A DNA stretch of 64,000 bases from an uncultured Lachnospiraceae bacterium (GCA_910587045.1 CAJULG010000003.1:126137-190136); one strand, 5' to 3'; positions 25,141 to 34,280 are shown, numbered from the stretch's first letter. Numbers and translations: made by a program. Notes: generated by a model not told the origin, from the sequence alone.

Positions 25141-28100
25141 CTATATCGTGCCAAGCTTGGCAACCCCAAAGGTAACCTTCTCCCCGTTGATATTCCACTC
25201 CCTGGTAAATCCGCTCATCTGTCCAAGCTGGATGGTCTCTGCCAGAGTATCCTGCTTAATGGAATCGGCATTTTTCGTTATGATCTCTGCAATCGTTTCA
25301 TTGTTATCTACATAGACCATGATCTTGTCCGTCACCTGGAAGTCTGCTTCCTTCCGCATGGTCTGAATCTTGGAAACGATCTCCCGTACAAAGCCCTCTT
25401 CGATCAGCTCCGGTGTCAGATTGGTATCTAATACTACCGTTACCTGATTATCCTGCTGGGATACATAGCCCTCCGTCTGTGCTGTCTCAATCAGTAAGTC
25501 CTCTTCCGCCAGAGATATGCTGACGCCATCCACATCAAACTGAATGCTTCCATTTGCCTTTAGCTCTGCCATGGCCTGATTGCCGTCTGCCTCTGCCAGA
25601 TACTTCTTAATTCCGCCTAACTGTTTTCCATATTTCGGTCCTACGGTACGAAGCTGCGGCTTAAAGCTGTAGGAGGTGAAGCCGGATACATCGTCCTTAA
25701 ATGCCGCCTGCTTGACATTCAGCTCATCCCGGATAATCTCTGTATAATAGTCAGACAACTCCTTTGCCGCCTTAATATACATAGACCCGATCGGCTGGCG
25801 GTTCTTGATGCTGGCCAGATTCCGGGCGGCACGTCCCAGTACGACTACATGAAGCACCTCCTCCATGGCCGCTTCCAGCTCAAGGTCGATCAGCGCCTCG
25901 TCCGCCTCCGGAAATGCACACAGATGAATGCTTTCCGGCGCTGCGGAATCCAGTCCTCGTACCAGGTTCTGATAGATATCCTCGGTAATAAACGGAATCA
26001 TCGGAGCAGACAACTTGCTGATAGTAACTAATGCGGTATATAAGGTCATATACGCATTGATCTTATCCTGTTCCATGCCCTTTGCCCAGAACCGGTCACG
26101 ACAGCGTCTCACATACCAGTTACTCATATCATCCACGAATTCTGCCAGGGCACGGGTGGTTTCCGGAATCTTATAGGCTCCCAGGGCAGCATCCACTTCC
26201 TTGATAACTGTATTCAGTTTGGATAACAGCCACTTATCCATGACTGCCAGCTTATCATAGTCCAGGCTGTACTTAGTCGGATCAAACTGATCGATCTCTG
26301 CATACAGCACATAGAAGGCATAGGTATTCCACAGGGTACCCATGAACTTCCGCTGTCCCTCCACAACTGCATCCTCATGGAAGCGGTTCGGCAGCCACGG
26401 AGCAGAATTGCTGTAGAAATACCAGCGGATCGCATCCGCACCGTAACGGTTCAACGCATCCATCGGATCGACTGCATTTCCCTTGGATTTGCTCATCTTC
26501 TGACCGTCCTTATCCTGCACATGTCCCAGGACAATGACATTCTTATATGGCGCCTCGTCAAACAGCAGCGTGGAGATCGCCATCAGGGAATAGAACCAGC
26601 CACGGGTCTGGTCTACAGCTTCACTGATGAAATCCGCCGGGAAATTCTCCCGGAAAATGTCCTCATTTTCAAACGGATAGTGCCACTGTGCAAACGGCAT
26701 GGAGCCGGAATCGAACCAGCAGTCAATGACCTCCGGTACCCGATGCATCTCTCCGCCACACTTCTCGCACGGGAAAGTAACCGCATCAATGAACGGGCGA
26801 TGAAGCTCAATATCCTCCGGACAGTTATCAGATAATTCCTTCAGCTCTGCAATGGAACCGATGGCATGACGGTGACCGCATTCACATTCCCAGATATTCA
26901 ACGGGGTTCCCCAGTAACGGTTCCGGCTGACACCCCAGTCCTGTACGTTAGCCAGCCAGTCACCGAACCGGCCCTTGCCGATGCTCTCCGGTATCCAATT
27001 TACCTTATTGTTGTTCCTGATCAGGTCATCACGGACTGCTGTCATCTTAATGAACCAGGATTCCCTTGCATAATAGAGCAGCGGGGTATCACAGCGCCAG
27101 CAGAACGGATAATCATGCTCGAATTTCGGCGCATCAAAGAGCAGGCCCTGCTTCTCCAGATCTGTCAGGATCAACGGATCCGCCTCCTTTACGAATATAC
27201 CGCCGTATGGCGTATTCTCTGTCATATTACCTCTGGCATCTACCAGCTGGACGAACGGAAGATCATAATTCCGTCCGACCTTGGCATCATCTTCACCAAA
27301 GGCAGGTGCAATATGGACGATACCAGTACCATCGCTCATCGTAACATAGCTATCACAGGTGATATAATGGGCCTTCTTGCCCTGCTTTTCCGCCAGTTCT
27401 CCTGCCACCCGGAATAATGGTTCATATTCTTTCCGTTCTAAATCCGTACCCTTATAGGTTTCCAGCACCTCGTAGGCCGGTGCTTCCTCGGTTGCTAATT
27501 TTCCCAATACCTGATCCAGCAATGCCTCCGCCATATAATAGACGCATCCATCTGCTGCCTTTACCTTACAATAGGTCTCATCCGGATTCACGCAAAGCGC
27601 TACATTGCTTGGCAGGGTCCATGGTGTCGTGGTCCATGCCAGGAAATAAGCATCCTCACCGATCACTTTAAAGCGGACGACTGCAGATCGTTCCTTTACC
27701 TGCTTATAGCCCTGTGCTACCTCATGTGAGGATAACGGAGTACCACAGCGTGGACAGTACGGAACAATTTTAAATCCTTTATACAGCAGTTCCTTTTCCC
27801 AGATCTGCTTTAATGCCCACCATTCTGATTCAATGAAATCGTTGTGATAGGTAACATATGGATCATTCATGTCTGCCCAGAAGCCGACCTTGCCGGAGAA
27901 TTCCTCCCACATACCCTTATATTTCCAGACACTTTCCTTACATTTTTCGATAAATGGCTCCAGACCGTATTCTTCGATCTGCTCCTTGCCATCAATGCCC
28001 AGCAGCTTTTCTACCTCCAGCTCTACCGGGAGTCCGTGGGTATCCCAGCCTGCCTTACGAATGATCTTATGCCCCTTCATGGTCTGATAACGAGGGATCA

Positions 28101-28299
28101 TATCCTTAATGACCCGGGTCAGTACATGGCCGATATGGGGCTTACCGTTGGCTGTCGGAGGCCCGTCATAGAAGGTATAGACCGGACAGCCCTCCTTCTC
28201 CTCAATACTCTTTTCAAATATTCTGTGATCCTTCCAGAATTGCTCTACCTTTGCTTCCCGTTCCACAAAATTCAGATTTGTTGATACCTTTTCGTACAT
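25141..28299 (-). CDS. ileS: Isoleucyl-tRNA synthetase
   Basis: A 1052-aa class I synthetase charging tRNA-Ile. The HIGH motif is PHIGH, the KMSKS motif is KMSKSKGN, and the editing (CP1) domain contains the TTTPWTLPSN block that removes mischarged valine. Length and GWDTHGLPVE resemble the longer IleS2-like class, known in other bacteria for reduced mupirocin sensitivity; that property is inference here. The ATG at 28299 follows GGAAAGGA; a TTG 18 bases earlier is less likely. Expression is controlled by the T-box in the leader. Confidence 0.95.
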   Translation of the reverse strand: MYEKVSTNLNFVEREAKVEQFWKDHRIFEKSIEEKEGCPVYTFYDGPPTANGKPHIGHVLTRVIKDMIPRYQTMKGHKIIRKAGWDTHGLPVELEVEKLLGIDGKEQIEEYGLEPFIEKCKESVWKYKGMWEEFSGKVGFWADMNDPYVTYHNDFIESEWWALKQIWEKELLYKGFKIVPYCPRCGTPLSSHEVAQGYKQVKERSAVVRFKVIGEDAYFLAWTTTPWTLPSNVALCVNPDETYCKVKAADGCVYYMAEALLDQVLGKLATEEAPAYEVLETYKGTDLERKEYEPLFRVAGELAEKQGKKAHYITCDSYVTMSDGTGIVHIAPAFGEDDAKVGRNYDLPFVQLVDARGNMTENTPYGGIFVKEADPLILTDLEKQGLLFDAPKFEHDYPFCWRCDTPLLYYARESWFIKMTAVRDDLIRNNNKVNWIPESIGKGRFGDWLANVQDWGVSRNRYWGTPLNIWECECGHRHAIGSIAELKELSDNCPEDIELHRPFIDAVTFPCEKCGGEMHRVPEVIDCWFDSGSMPFAQWHYPFENEDIFRENFPADFISEAVDQTRGWFYSLMAISTLLFDEAPYKNVIVLGHVQDKDGQKMSKSKGNAVDPMDALNRYGADAIRWYFYSNSAPWLPNRFHEDAVVEGQRKFMGTLWNTYAFYVLYAEIDQFDPTKYSLDYDKLAVMDKWLLSKLNTVIKEVDAALGAYKIPETTRALAEFVDDMSNWYVRRCRDRFWAKGMEQDKINAYMTLYTALVTISKLSAPMIPFITEDIYQNLVRGLDSAAPESIHLCAFPEADEALIDLELEAAMEEVLHVVVLGRAARNLASIKNRQPIGSMYIKAAKELSDYYTEIIRDELNVKQAAFKDDVSGFTSYSFKPQLRTVGPKYGKQLGGIKKYLAEADGNQAMAELKANGSIQFDVDGVSISLAEEDLLIETAQTEGYVSQQDNQVTVVLDTNLTPELIEEGFVREIVSKIQTMRKEADFQVTDKIMVYVDNNETIAEIITKNADSIKQDTLAETIQLGQMSGFTREWNINGEKVTFGVAKLGTI

Positions 28300-28329
28300 T
28301 GCTTTCTTCCTTTCCAAATTTAATTTTTT

Positions 28330-28417
28330 CTGAGACTCGTACCTCCAGTCCGCTTCGCTCCCTGTCCGTCGTCTCTTCTTCTGAGACTCGTACCTCCAGT
28401 CCGCTTCGCTCCCTGTC
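28330..28417. repeat. 51-bp tandem duplication in the ileS leader
   Basis: CTGAGACTCGTACCTCCAG and the bases after it occur at 28330-28366 and again at 28381-28417, a 51-bp period. It lies between the T-box terminator and the ileS start, outside both. The unit is open in one frame but has no start signal of its own and sits in untranslated leader, so I do not call a gene. Confidence 0.8.
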
Positions 28418-28439
28418 GGTCATGGGCTTTCGCCCAATG

Positions 28440-28501
28440 TATCCGTATGTTATGGAAATGGTATCTGAGCAAGCTCATACCATTTCCATAACATACGGAT
28501 A
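28440..28501. repeat. Long near-perfect palindrome in the ileS leader
   Basis: ATCCGTATGTTATGGAAATG and four more bases (28441-28464) are exactly complementary to 28477-28500. The stem is extended by one pair at each side (28440/28501), and the 12-nt loop contains GAGC/GCTC, giving an extended hairpin of about 28 bp. There is no T run, so it is not a normal terminator. It looks like an inserted palindromic element and would form a strong RNA stem upstream of ileS translation. Confidence 0.8.
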
Positions 28502-28523
28502 TACTCGTCTCAATGCTTTCATG

Positions 28524-28815
28524 AAAAAAAAGGAACCTGCATCCATTAGGACGAAGGTTCCTGTTCGCTATACCACCTAATTTCCTGCATACGTCTGCTC
28601 CCTGCCATTCACCATGGAAATGCGGACAGGTTATCGAGATATGCGTTTCCCGTAACGCGGGAATGACGTCAGAGTCTAGGAGGTCAGATATCAGAATCGC
28701 CTCTTCGGTCTGCGGCTCCGGAGTGATCTTCACTGCTTCCTTACTGGTATCAGGCTTCCACCATCCCTGACTCTCTGCTACGTTCCGGAAGTGCTACTGT
28801 CTCCATCTGTGCCTT
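28524..28815 (-). promoter_or_regulatory. T-box riboswitch, isoleucine-specific, upstream of ileS
   Basis: The T-box sequence AGGTGGTATAGCG is at 28578-28566, with the terminator GGAACC...GGTTCC (28561-28532) followed by eight Ts (28531-28524). Stem I features are the AGAGAGTCAGGGATGGTGGAAG block and a specifier loop GTGAAGATCACTCCGGAG in which AUC (28727-28725) is an Ile codon. Uncharged tRNA-Ile should stabilise the antiterminator and allow ileS transcription. TTGACA at 28902-28897 is the likely -35 of its promoter; the -10 is weak (TAAGGT). Confidence 0.92.
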
Positions 28816-28917
28816 TCATGGTCTTATATCATTAATATTTTGCCTGATCTGGCAATCTGTTTATTACAATATCACCTTACAATACAAAAAAATATTTGTC
28901 AAGCCAGGAATTGCCGC

Positions 28918-30297
28918 TTATGCATCTGCCTGACCGCTCTGAGCCTTCTGTTCAAAGAACCGGTCCACTTCCTTCTTGATTGATTCCGGCGGAAGTGATT
29001 TGGACAGATATCCTGCCGGTTTGAGTGCAATTACCTTTTCAACGCTTTCCCGGTTCACCCTGCTGGTCAGGAATATGATCGGAATATCCGCAAATTCCTC
29101 TTCTGAACGGATCATTTCCAGTATCTGGCTGCCATCACAGACAGGCATCTCATAATCCAGTATGATCAGATCCGGACGATCCAGTGTCATACTTCTGATC
29201 GCAGACAATCCCGATGTTGCTGTTAACACCTCATAATCATTGCCAAGTAATTCCTGCATCATCTTCAGCATAAAGACAGAGTCATCTACCACAAGTACCT
29301 TCTTTTTCCGATTGCTTACAATATTTTCTTCCTTATTCTGATTCAGATACTTTTCAACCTCTGCCATGGCATTCTCCGAGATGATCGAAACTCCATCCTC
29401 GCGCTGCGTCAGATCAGTGGTTGTCATGCAGAATGAAAAATATCCTTTCCCGGTGTCAAACAGCATACTGAACTGCGGACTCTGTTTCTCAAATACCTTT
29501 TGGAACTGCTCATAGGTAAGCAGCTGTTCATCCTTTATCTCAGCCTCCTCCAGGGATGGAAAATGCTCCATGATATGCTCTACAAGCTGTCTGGCTGTAT
29601 ACCGCGCTGCATTCATCATCATAACACTGATCGCCTCTGATCTGGTCTCTATTACACTGCCGATGGTGCTGACGATCAACTGCTCCTCAAAGACCAGAAA
29701 GAATTCTCCCCGCTTCTTATCTCTCGTACTATAGATCAGACGGTAATAAATTCCATTTCCAAACTTCTCTCCGCCATAACAATCACTGAGCAGCACAGAA
29801 TCGAGGCGGAACATATTATACAGCATACTGGCGATCGCCTGCCCTACAACTGCCTGTTCTTCTTCCGGCTGAAGTCGTTCCCACTGTTTGATCGTTTTTC
29901 CACTGACGATCGCCTGATCCTCGATCAGGGTATGACCGATCAGCCAGCCGGCACACACACCAAGAAAATGATTGATCGAGTCTTCTGAATAGCCGGTAGC
30001 TTCCAGTTCTTTCTCAAGTGCAGTCAGTGTCCGGTCACGAAAGTTTCTATGTATACGCTTATGCATTTCAAGTCCTTCGTAATCAATGGAAGCCATATAA
30101 GCTTCCTCATCTGCAAAATGCTGAATCGCATGATCCTTGAAGTATTTTACGGCCTCCTGACAGACCCATTGGCTTTTCTCCTCATTCTGGCCGAAGCTGT
30201 ACAGCTTATTCAAAATGCTGAACAGCTTCTTATGCTCCTTGTCAATCGTTTCTACTCCAAGATTATACCGTTTGTCCCACATTATTTGCTTTTCCAT
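28918..30297 (-). CDS. Bacteriohemerythrin fused to a response-regulator receiver domain
   Basis: A 459-aa protein. Residues 1-135 are a hemerythrin domain with the signature WDKRYNLGVETIDKEHKKLF, iron ligands likely His22, His60, Glu64, His79, His83 and a late HxxxD (GHTLIED). A middle part (about 150-310) is less clear and has a CheX/CheC-like look (MMMNAARYTARQLVEHIM). The C-terminus (about 330-450) is a receiver domain with VLVVDDS and LIILDYEMP, the Asp being the phosphate acceptor. An oxygen-sensing or oxygen-linked two-component role is inferred. GGAGGG precedes the ATG at 30297. Confidence 0.85.
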   Translation of the reverse strand: MEKQIMWDKRYNLGVETIDKEHKKLFSILNKLYSFGQNEEKSQWVCQEAVKYFKDHAIQHFADEEAYMASIDYEGLEMHKRIHRNFRDRTLTALEKELEATGYSEDSINHFLGVCAGWLIGHTLIEDQAIVSGKTIKQWERLQPEEEQAVVGQAIASMLYNMFRLDSVLLSDCYGGEKFGNGIYYRLIYSTRDKKRGEFFLVFEEQLIVSTIGSVIETRSEAISVMMMNAARYTARQLVEHIMEHFPSLEEAEIKDEQLLTYEQFQKVFEKQSPQFSMLFDTGKGYFSFCMTTTDLTQREDGVSIISENAMAEVEKYLNQNKEENIVSNRKKKVLVVDDSVFMLKMMQELLGNDYEVLTATSGLSAIRSMTLDRPDLIILDYEMPVCDGSQILEMIRSEEEFADIPIIFLTSRVNRESVEKVIALKPAGYLSKSLPPESIKKEVDRFFEQKAQSGQADA

Positions 30298-30364
30298 GTA
30301 TATTCCCTCCATTTCTATCCTGATAGCATTATAAAAAGCAGACACACGTTTTCAGCAACACCTC

Positions 30365-31486
30365 CTAATTCATAGAAGTGTCATCATTCTCCCAGGGATT
30401 ACCGTCCCCGGAAGGCACTTCCTGACTGGCCGGTTCATATTGCGGAATCGCCTTTTCGTCTGAGAAGCGAACCAGTTCACTGAAGTTCTGCTGGCAGATG
30501 GCACTGAGCTGCTCGGTATAGCCCAGTATGATATGAGGCTGGGTCCGGGCAAAGAAATCCAGAACCTCCTGTGCTTCCGCCTCATTCTTTGCAGAGATCA
30601 CACCCTTCTTCCCGTCCCGCAGATGAAAATGCACACTGTATTCTACGGAGGTGCCGGTCTTAATGATACCGTAAGCCTTATAGGTGGTGGTATGGGTATA
30701 CTGATATGCCCAGACAATGTCCCGGATCCGGTTCAGATTCCATTTCCACCCGGACCTTGACAGGATATACTTTCGTCCCATGATCACGCTCTTTTTATCA
30801 AAGCCGGACATCAGGTCAGTCTCGATCTCCTCCGGATTCCAGCCATTCTCCTGTATCGCCTTTTTAACACCCGACACGTCCCGTCCGGTTATCATCCAGA
30901 AGAGCGGGATCATTGCCACGATCAACGCGATTCCGATCGCAATGTAAAAGAAAATATCCCTGTCATTATTCCACTCACTAAACGGAATGACTGCATATGT
31001 ATAATCGACGGCATAGCTGGCAACTTCCGCTTCCGTCATAAAGTTGGTATCTGTAAACCATTCGTGGAAATACTGTCGCTCTGTTGCATCCATCCGGTAG
31101 ATCATCCCCCGGGTGGAAATCCGGTCTGCAGACATTTCTTCCCGGTCACCGTTAATATAATCCACAGTTTCCTCGATCATCTTCCAGGCCTGATCCTCAT
31201 ACCGCTTGTTTAAATAGACACCCATATATTCTTCTTCGCCTACAGGTATGACATAGTAAGCTCCTTCCTCATCCTCTGCATAACAGCCAAGGATGGCATA
31301 CAGCTTGCCCCTCACAATCTTTTCTTCCTCTATATCACCGATTGCAAGCTTATTGATATCGTCCCCGGTCAGAAGATAGTCTCTGGTCTCATCATTTACC
31401 AGAAACAGTACGACTGCTGCTGCGAGAGCGGCCAGCATGGTTATGACCATCCCGATTCTGGTCTTTTTCTTCATCCTCTTAAACAT
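30365..31486 (-). CDS. Membrane protein of unknown function (two transmembrane helices)
   Basis: A 373-aa protein with an N-terminal helix (about 12-32), an extracytoplasmic region of about 140 residues and a second helix (about 180-202), followed by a cytoplasmic half with a PH-like look (KSVIMGRKYILSRSGWKW) and an acidic C-terminal tail. It resembles proteins annotated DUF6709 in Lachnospiraceae, but I hold that lightly. It lies 67 bp upstream of the hemerythrin-receiver gene on the same strand and may be co-expressed. AGAAGGA precedes the ATG. Confidence 0.7.
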   Translation of the reverse strand: MFKRMKKKTRIGMVITMLAALAAAVVLFLVNDETRDYLLTGDDINKLAIGDIEEEKIVRGKLYAILGCYAEDEEGAYYVIPVGEEEYMGVYLNKRYEDQAWKMIEETVDYINGDREEMSADRISTRGMIYRMDATERQYFHEWFTDTNFMTEAEVASYAVDYTYAVIPFSEWNNDRDIFFYIAIGIALIVAMIPLFWMITGRDVSGVKKAIQENGWNPEEIETDLMSGFDKKSVIMGRKYILSRSGWKWNLNRIRDIVWAYQYTHTTTYKAYGIIKTGTSVEYSVHFHLRDGKKGVISAKNEAEAQEVLDFFARTQPHIILGYTEQLSAICQQNFSELVRFSDEKAIPQYEPASQEVPSGDGNPWENDDTSMN

Positions 31487-31543
31487 AGTGTATTCCTTCT
31501 CCTTTTATCCCTTTACGTTTCTTTGAACCATTCTCTGGACATA

Positions 31544-31975
31544 TCAGATGGCGGTATCCGTCTGCGGTTCCACCGCCTGCAGGAACCGTTCATGAATCTC
31601 CGGAAACATCCGCTTCAACGAAATGGGTCTGCCCTCCTTATCCGTGAAGCAATGCTTGCTTCTCCCGGTAGTACGGAGTTCACCCGTCTGCTTATCCCGA
31701 ACCTCATAGCTGACAAAGAATTTTGCACCCGAATATTCTTCAAATCTGGTATAGATCTGTACGGTCTCTCCAAATCTTACCATGGATTTGTAGCAGCAGC
31801 TTACCTCCATTACCGGACTGAGAAAGCCCATCTCTTCGCATTTTCCATAATCGATCCCGATTTCCTTCAGATACTGGATCCTGGCGGATTCAAACCAGCG
31901 GAGATAGTTAGAATGATGTATGATACCCATCTGATCCGTTTCGTAATATTGTGCTTCGTGTTCGTATATTGTCAT
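31544..31975 (-). CDS. Acyl-CoA thioesterase, YbgC/FadM type hotdog fold
   Basis: A 143-aa single hotdog-domain enzyme. The 4-hydroxybenzoyl-CoA thioesterase signature is clear: YYETDQMGIIHHSNYLRWFE, with the catalytic Asp and the His-Asn pair. It hydrolyses acyl-CoA or acyl-ACP thioesters; chain specificity is unknown. AAGGAGAA precedes the ATG. The membrane protein gene follows 57 bp downstream on the same strand. A repeat-rich spacer separates it from the HAD gene upstream. Confidence 0.87.
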   Translation of the reverse strand: MTIYEHEAQYYETDQMGIIHHSNYLRWFESARIQYLKEIGIDYGKCEEMGFLSPVMEVSCCYKSMVRFGETVQIYTRFEEYSGAKFFVSYEVRDKQTGELRTTGRSKHCFTDKEGRPISLKRMFPEIHERFLQAVEPQTDTAI

Positions 31976-32012
31976 CCGTATTCTCCTTGTTTTATCACAT
32001 CATTGCTTTTCA

Positions 32013-32180
32013 GGGTCCCTCCTCAGGTTAAAACCGGCTACAGTTGTACTTCCCTACTGTCTGCCTTCAGGACTCCTCCCAGCTTCGCCGGGCCCCTCCT
32101 CAGGTTAAATCCGGCTGCAGTTGTACTTCCCTACTGTCTGCCTTCAGGACTCCTCCCACTACGTGGGCCCCTCCTCAAGG
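32013..32180. repeat. 77-bp tandem repeat carrying the GC-rich hairpin family, copies B and C
   Basis: CCTCAGGTTAAA starts at 32021 and 32098 (77-bp period), separated by CAGTTGTACTTCCCTACTGT and a hairpin unit TCAGGACTCCTCCC...GGGCCCCTCCTCA. The hairpin of copy B (32066-32107) is CCCAGC/GCCGGG, and of copy C (32143-32180) CCCAC/GTGGG. Together with CCCGGC/GCCGGG at 22.15 kb these differ in sequence but keep pairing. Copy C overlaps the end of the HAD gene and supplies its stop codon. Confidence 0.75.
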
Positions 32181-32812
32181 CAAGTTCTAACTACCCTTGG
32201 AAGTTCGGTCAGGTTGTTGATGACCGGTACATCTGCGTCCACACTCCCGAAGCCATACCCTGCCAGTATGAAGGGGATGCCTGCCTTGCATGCGGAATCG
32301 TAATCGCCCTGAATATCACCCACATATACTGCCTGTTCGAAATGGTTCCGCTCACAGACCAGCCGGATGTTATCTCCTTTTTGGAGGCCGGTATTCCCGA
32401 AGCTTTCATGATCAGAGATATATGGAGAAAGCTTATGGTATTCCAGGAAGGCTTCAATATATCCAACCTGGCAGTTGCTGACAACTGCCAGAACATAATT
32501 CTTAGACAGTTCCTGCAGAACCTCTTCTACATGGGGGAACAGAAGACCGCCATGCTGACGGATATATTCGTTTTCATAAGCTTCACATGTCTTCATGATC
32601 TCCCGGATCCGTTCCGGGGTCAGATTCTCTTCCTGAAAGCATCTTCTGCCGATTTCATCCATTGGCAATCCCATGAAGCTCTGCATATCCTCTACTGTAA
32701 TCCTTCGCTTCACATCCGCCTGTTTTGCCAGAACCTCATTCCAGGCTTCCACCACCTGCCTGCTGGAGTCCCATAAGGTCCCGTCCAGATCAAATAATAT
32801 TCCTTGTTTCAT
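32159..32812 (-). CDS. HAD-superfamily phosphatase, phosphoglycolate-phosphatase-like
   Basis: A 217-aa Rossmann-like hydrolase with all four HAD motifs: FDLDGTLWDS with nucleophile Asp, VVSNCQ, the Lys in GLQKGDNI, and VGDIQGD. The cap is the small helical type seen in Gph and PgmB-like enzymes. The substrate is unknown. The last seven residues (CLEEGPT) are encoded inside the dispersed hairpin repeat, so the original C-terminus may have been replaced. GAGGTAATG precedes the ATG. Confidence 0.85.
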   Translation of the reverse strand: MKQGILFDLDGTLWDSSRQVVEAWNEVLAKQADVKRRITVEDMQSFMGLPMDEIGRRCFQEENLTPERIREIMKTCEAYENEYIRQHGGLLFPHVEEVLQELSKNYVLAVVSNCQVGYIEAFLEYHKLSPYISDHESFGNTGLQKGDNIRLVCERNHFEQAVYVGDIQGDYDSACKAGIPFILAGYGFGSVDADVPVINNLTELPRVVRTCLEEGPT

Positions 32813-32948
32813 ATCATTACCTCATACTGTTTTTCTGATATTGTATCCGTTTTCTGTCTGCTGATTCCTTTTTCCGGACTTCACCGGTTCCGGCCCTGCG
32901 CAGTCCCGATTCAAATATCGCCAGTTACTGCCTGACAGAATACAACTC

Positions 32949-33323
32949 TTACAGTATTAGATTAGCGGATTCCACCAGAAGATTTACCAGATTCTGAACA
33001 AACTCAGAACCCGGATTGATATAAGTTCCGTAAAATACGATACAACCCGGGATTCCAAGGATGATCGATAAGACCCCCGCTACAATGGCCGCAATCGCTC
33101 CCGGCGAGCGCTTGCCATCCGGTCTCCTTGCTTTTATTCCAAGCACCAGTCCTATGATACCCAGTATCATACCAAAGCCGATCAGAGCCAGCGGAAGTCC
33201 GGCCAGTGCGACAATACAGGCAATAAAGGACTGCTTTTCTACCTGCTTATACTGTTCCCGTTCCGTACCCTGATAGGGATTGATCCGTTGCTTCATGTTC
33301 GTCATTTGTTTCTTACTGCCCAT
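32949..33323 (-). CDS. DUF4190-type small membrane protein
   Basis: A 124-aa protein with a polar N-terminus (about 35 residues) and two long hydrophobic segments separated by IKARRPDGKRSPGAIAA, the turn typical of DUF4190 proteins. Function is unknown. It is 23 bp downstream of another small membrane protein gene and probably co-transcribed with it. GAGGTTAGAG precedes the ATG. Confidence 0.72.
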   Translation of the reverse strand: MGSKKQMTNMKQRINPYQGTEREQYKQVEKQSFIACIVALAGLPLALIGFGMILGIIGLVLGIKARRPDGKRSPGAIAAIVAGVLSIILGIPGCIVFYGTYINPGSEFVQNLVNLLVESANLIL

Positions 33324-33346
33324 TTATCTCTAACCTCACTTTTTCC

Positions 33347-33736
33347 TTAACTCTGCTGGTTCTCACTGTCCAGTATATGAAACCTGCCGATCAGCGGCAG
33401 CTCCTTTGCCTTGCCCTGTGCTGCGAATACAATCCCTGTAACGGAAAAAGCCAGACTGATCAATGAAATGAGTGGCCCGATGGTTGCCGCCAGCGCTCCC
33501 AGATGAACAGCGCTCAGCAATGCACATACAGCACCACTGGCAGCGCTGAGGACGAGTTCTGTCAGAAATGCGACCATACCTTGGTTCGCATGAAACTTCG
33601 CAAACCTGGATTCCTTTGCCGCCAGCAACGGGATGATAAACAGAAACCCGATATAGCTCAGTATTCCATAAACTTTATTAGCATCAATATCCTCCTGCTC
33701 CATAGGCAGTTCCCTTGTATTCCAAAATTCATTCAT
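33347..33736 (-). CDS. DUF4870-like small membrane protein
   Basis: A 129-aa protein with three or four hydrophobic helices. KVYGILSYIGFLFIIPLL, FAKFHANQGMV and the closing LPLIGRFHIL match the DUF4870/Tic20-like family, which has relatives in this window at 33.9 and 41.4 kb with the same PLIG-type ending. Role unknown. GGGAGGGG precedes the ATG. Confidence 0.72.
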   Translation of the reverse strand: MNEFWNTRELPMEQEDIDANKVYGILSYIGFLFIIPLLAAKESRFAKFHANQGMVAFLTELVLSAASGAVCALLSAVHLGALAATIGPLISLISLAFSVTGIVFAAQGKAKELPLIGRFHILDSENQQS

Positions 33737-33878
33737 AATAACCCCTCCCGGATTCTATCCAGCGATATGCTCTACTATTAATACCTTCTATTTCTTTGCT
33801 ATTGGATAAACATATGACGAAACCAACAAAGCGAAGCACTGGATGCTCCGCTTCATATGTAATGTGATCATTCTTTGG

Positions 33879-34145
33879 TTATTTGTCAAACCAGTTCAGC
33901 CCGCCGATGATCGGAAGTTCCGGATCCGTATCTTCCTGCGAAATCTTGATCAATGCAATGATATCAAATACCAGTGTGATAAGTGTTCCCACTACCGGAA
34001 TGATACTGCAGAGTATCAGGACCAATCCCTGTGTCAGACTTGAGCTGATTTCCTTCTTATCCTGGTAACTAAGCAGTGCTACCAGCCAGAAGATCAGCTG
34101 TGCAACCGGGATAAAACAAAACATTCTTGCTGTCTTGGCATTCAT
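33879..34145 (-). CDS. Small membrane protein related to the DUF4870-like family
   Basis: An 88-aa protein with two transmembrane helices and the C-terminal ELPIIGGLNWFDK. The shared ending and size link it to the neighbour at 33347. I chose the ATG at 34145 because a GAGGAG lies about ten bases upstream and the longer frame to 34190 adds an unlikely N-terminus. Function unknown. Confidence 0.6.
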   Translation of the reverse strand: MNAKTARMFCFIPVAQLIFWLVALLSYQDKKEISSSLTQGLVLILCSIIPVVGTLITLVFDIIALIKISQEDTDPELPIIGGLNWFDK

Positions 34146-34280
34146 CCTTCCATACACTCCTCTCATTATTCTATAGGTTAAATATAACATTCTCGATTTC
34201 TGATGTCAATCTCTGTTTCCATGTCATACAAACCGCTATTTTAGAATAATGCTCATGCTTTCCGGATCTCAGAATACTTC

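Noticed and set aside
28214..28423. Minus-strand frame with repeated DRERSGLEVRVSE segments upstream of ileS
   Set aside because: It overlaps the ileS start and is built from the 51-bp leader duplication; no start signal.
28320..28733. 137-codon minus-strand frame through the ileS leader
   Set aside because: It runs through the T-box, its terminator and the palindrome, which explain the sequence better.
31523..32776. 417-codon plus-strand frame opposite the thioesterase and HAD genes
   Set aside because: Both minus-strand genes have clear catalytic motifs; the long plus frame crosses the repeat spacer and has no recognisable domain.
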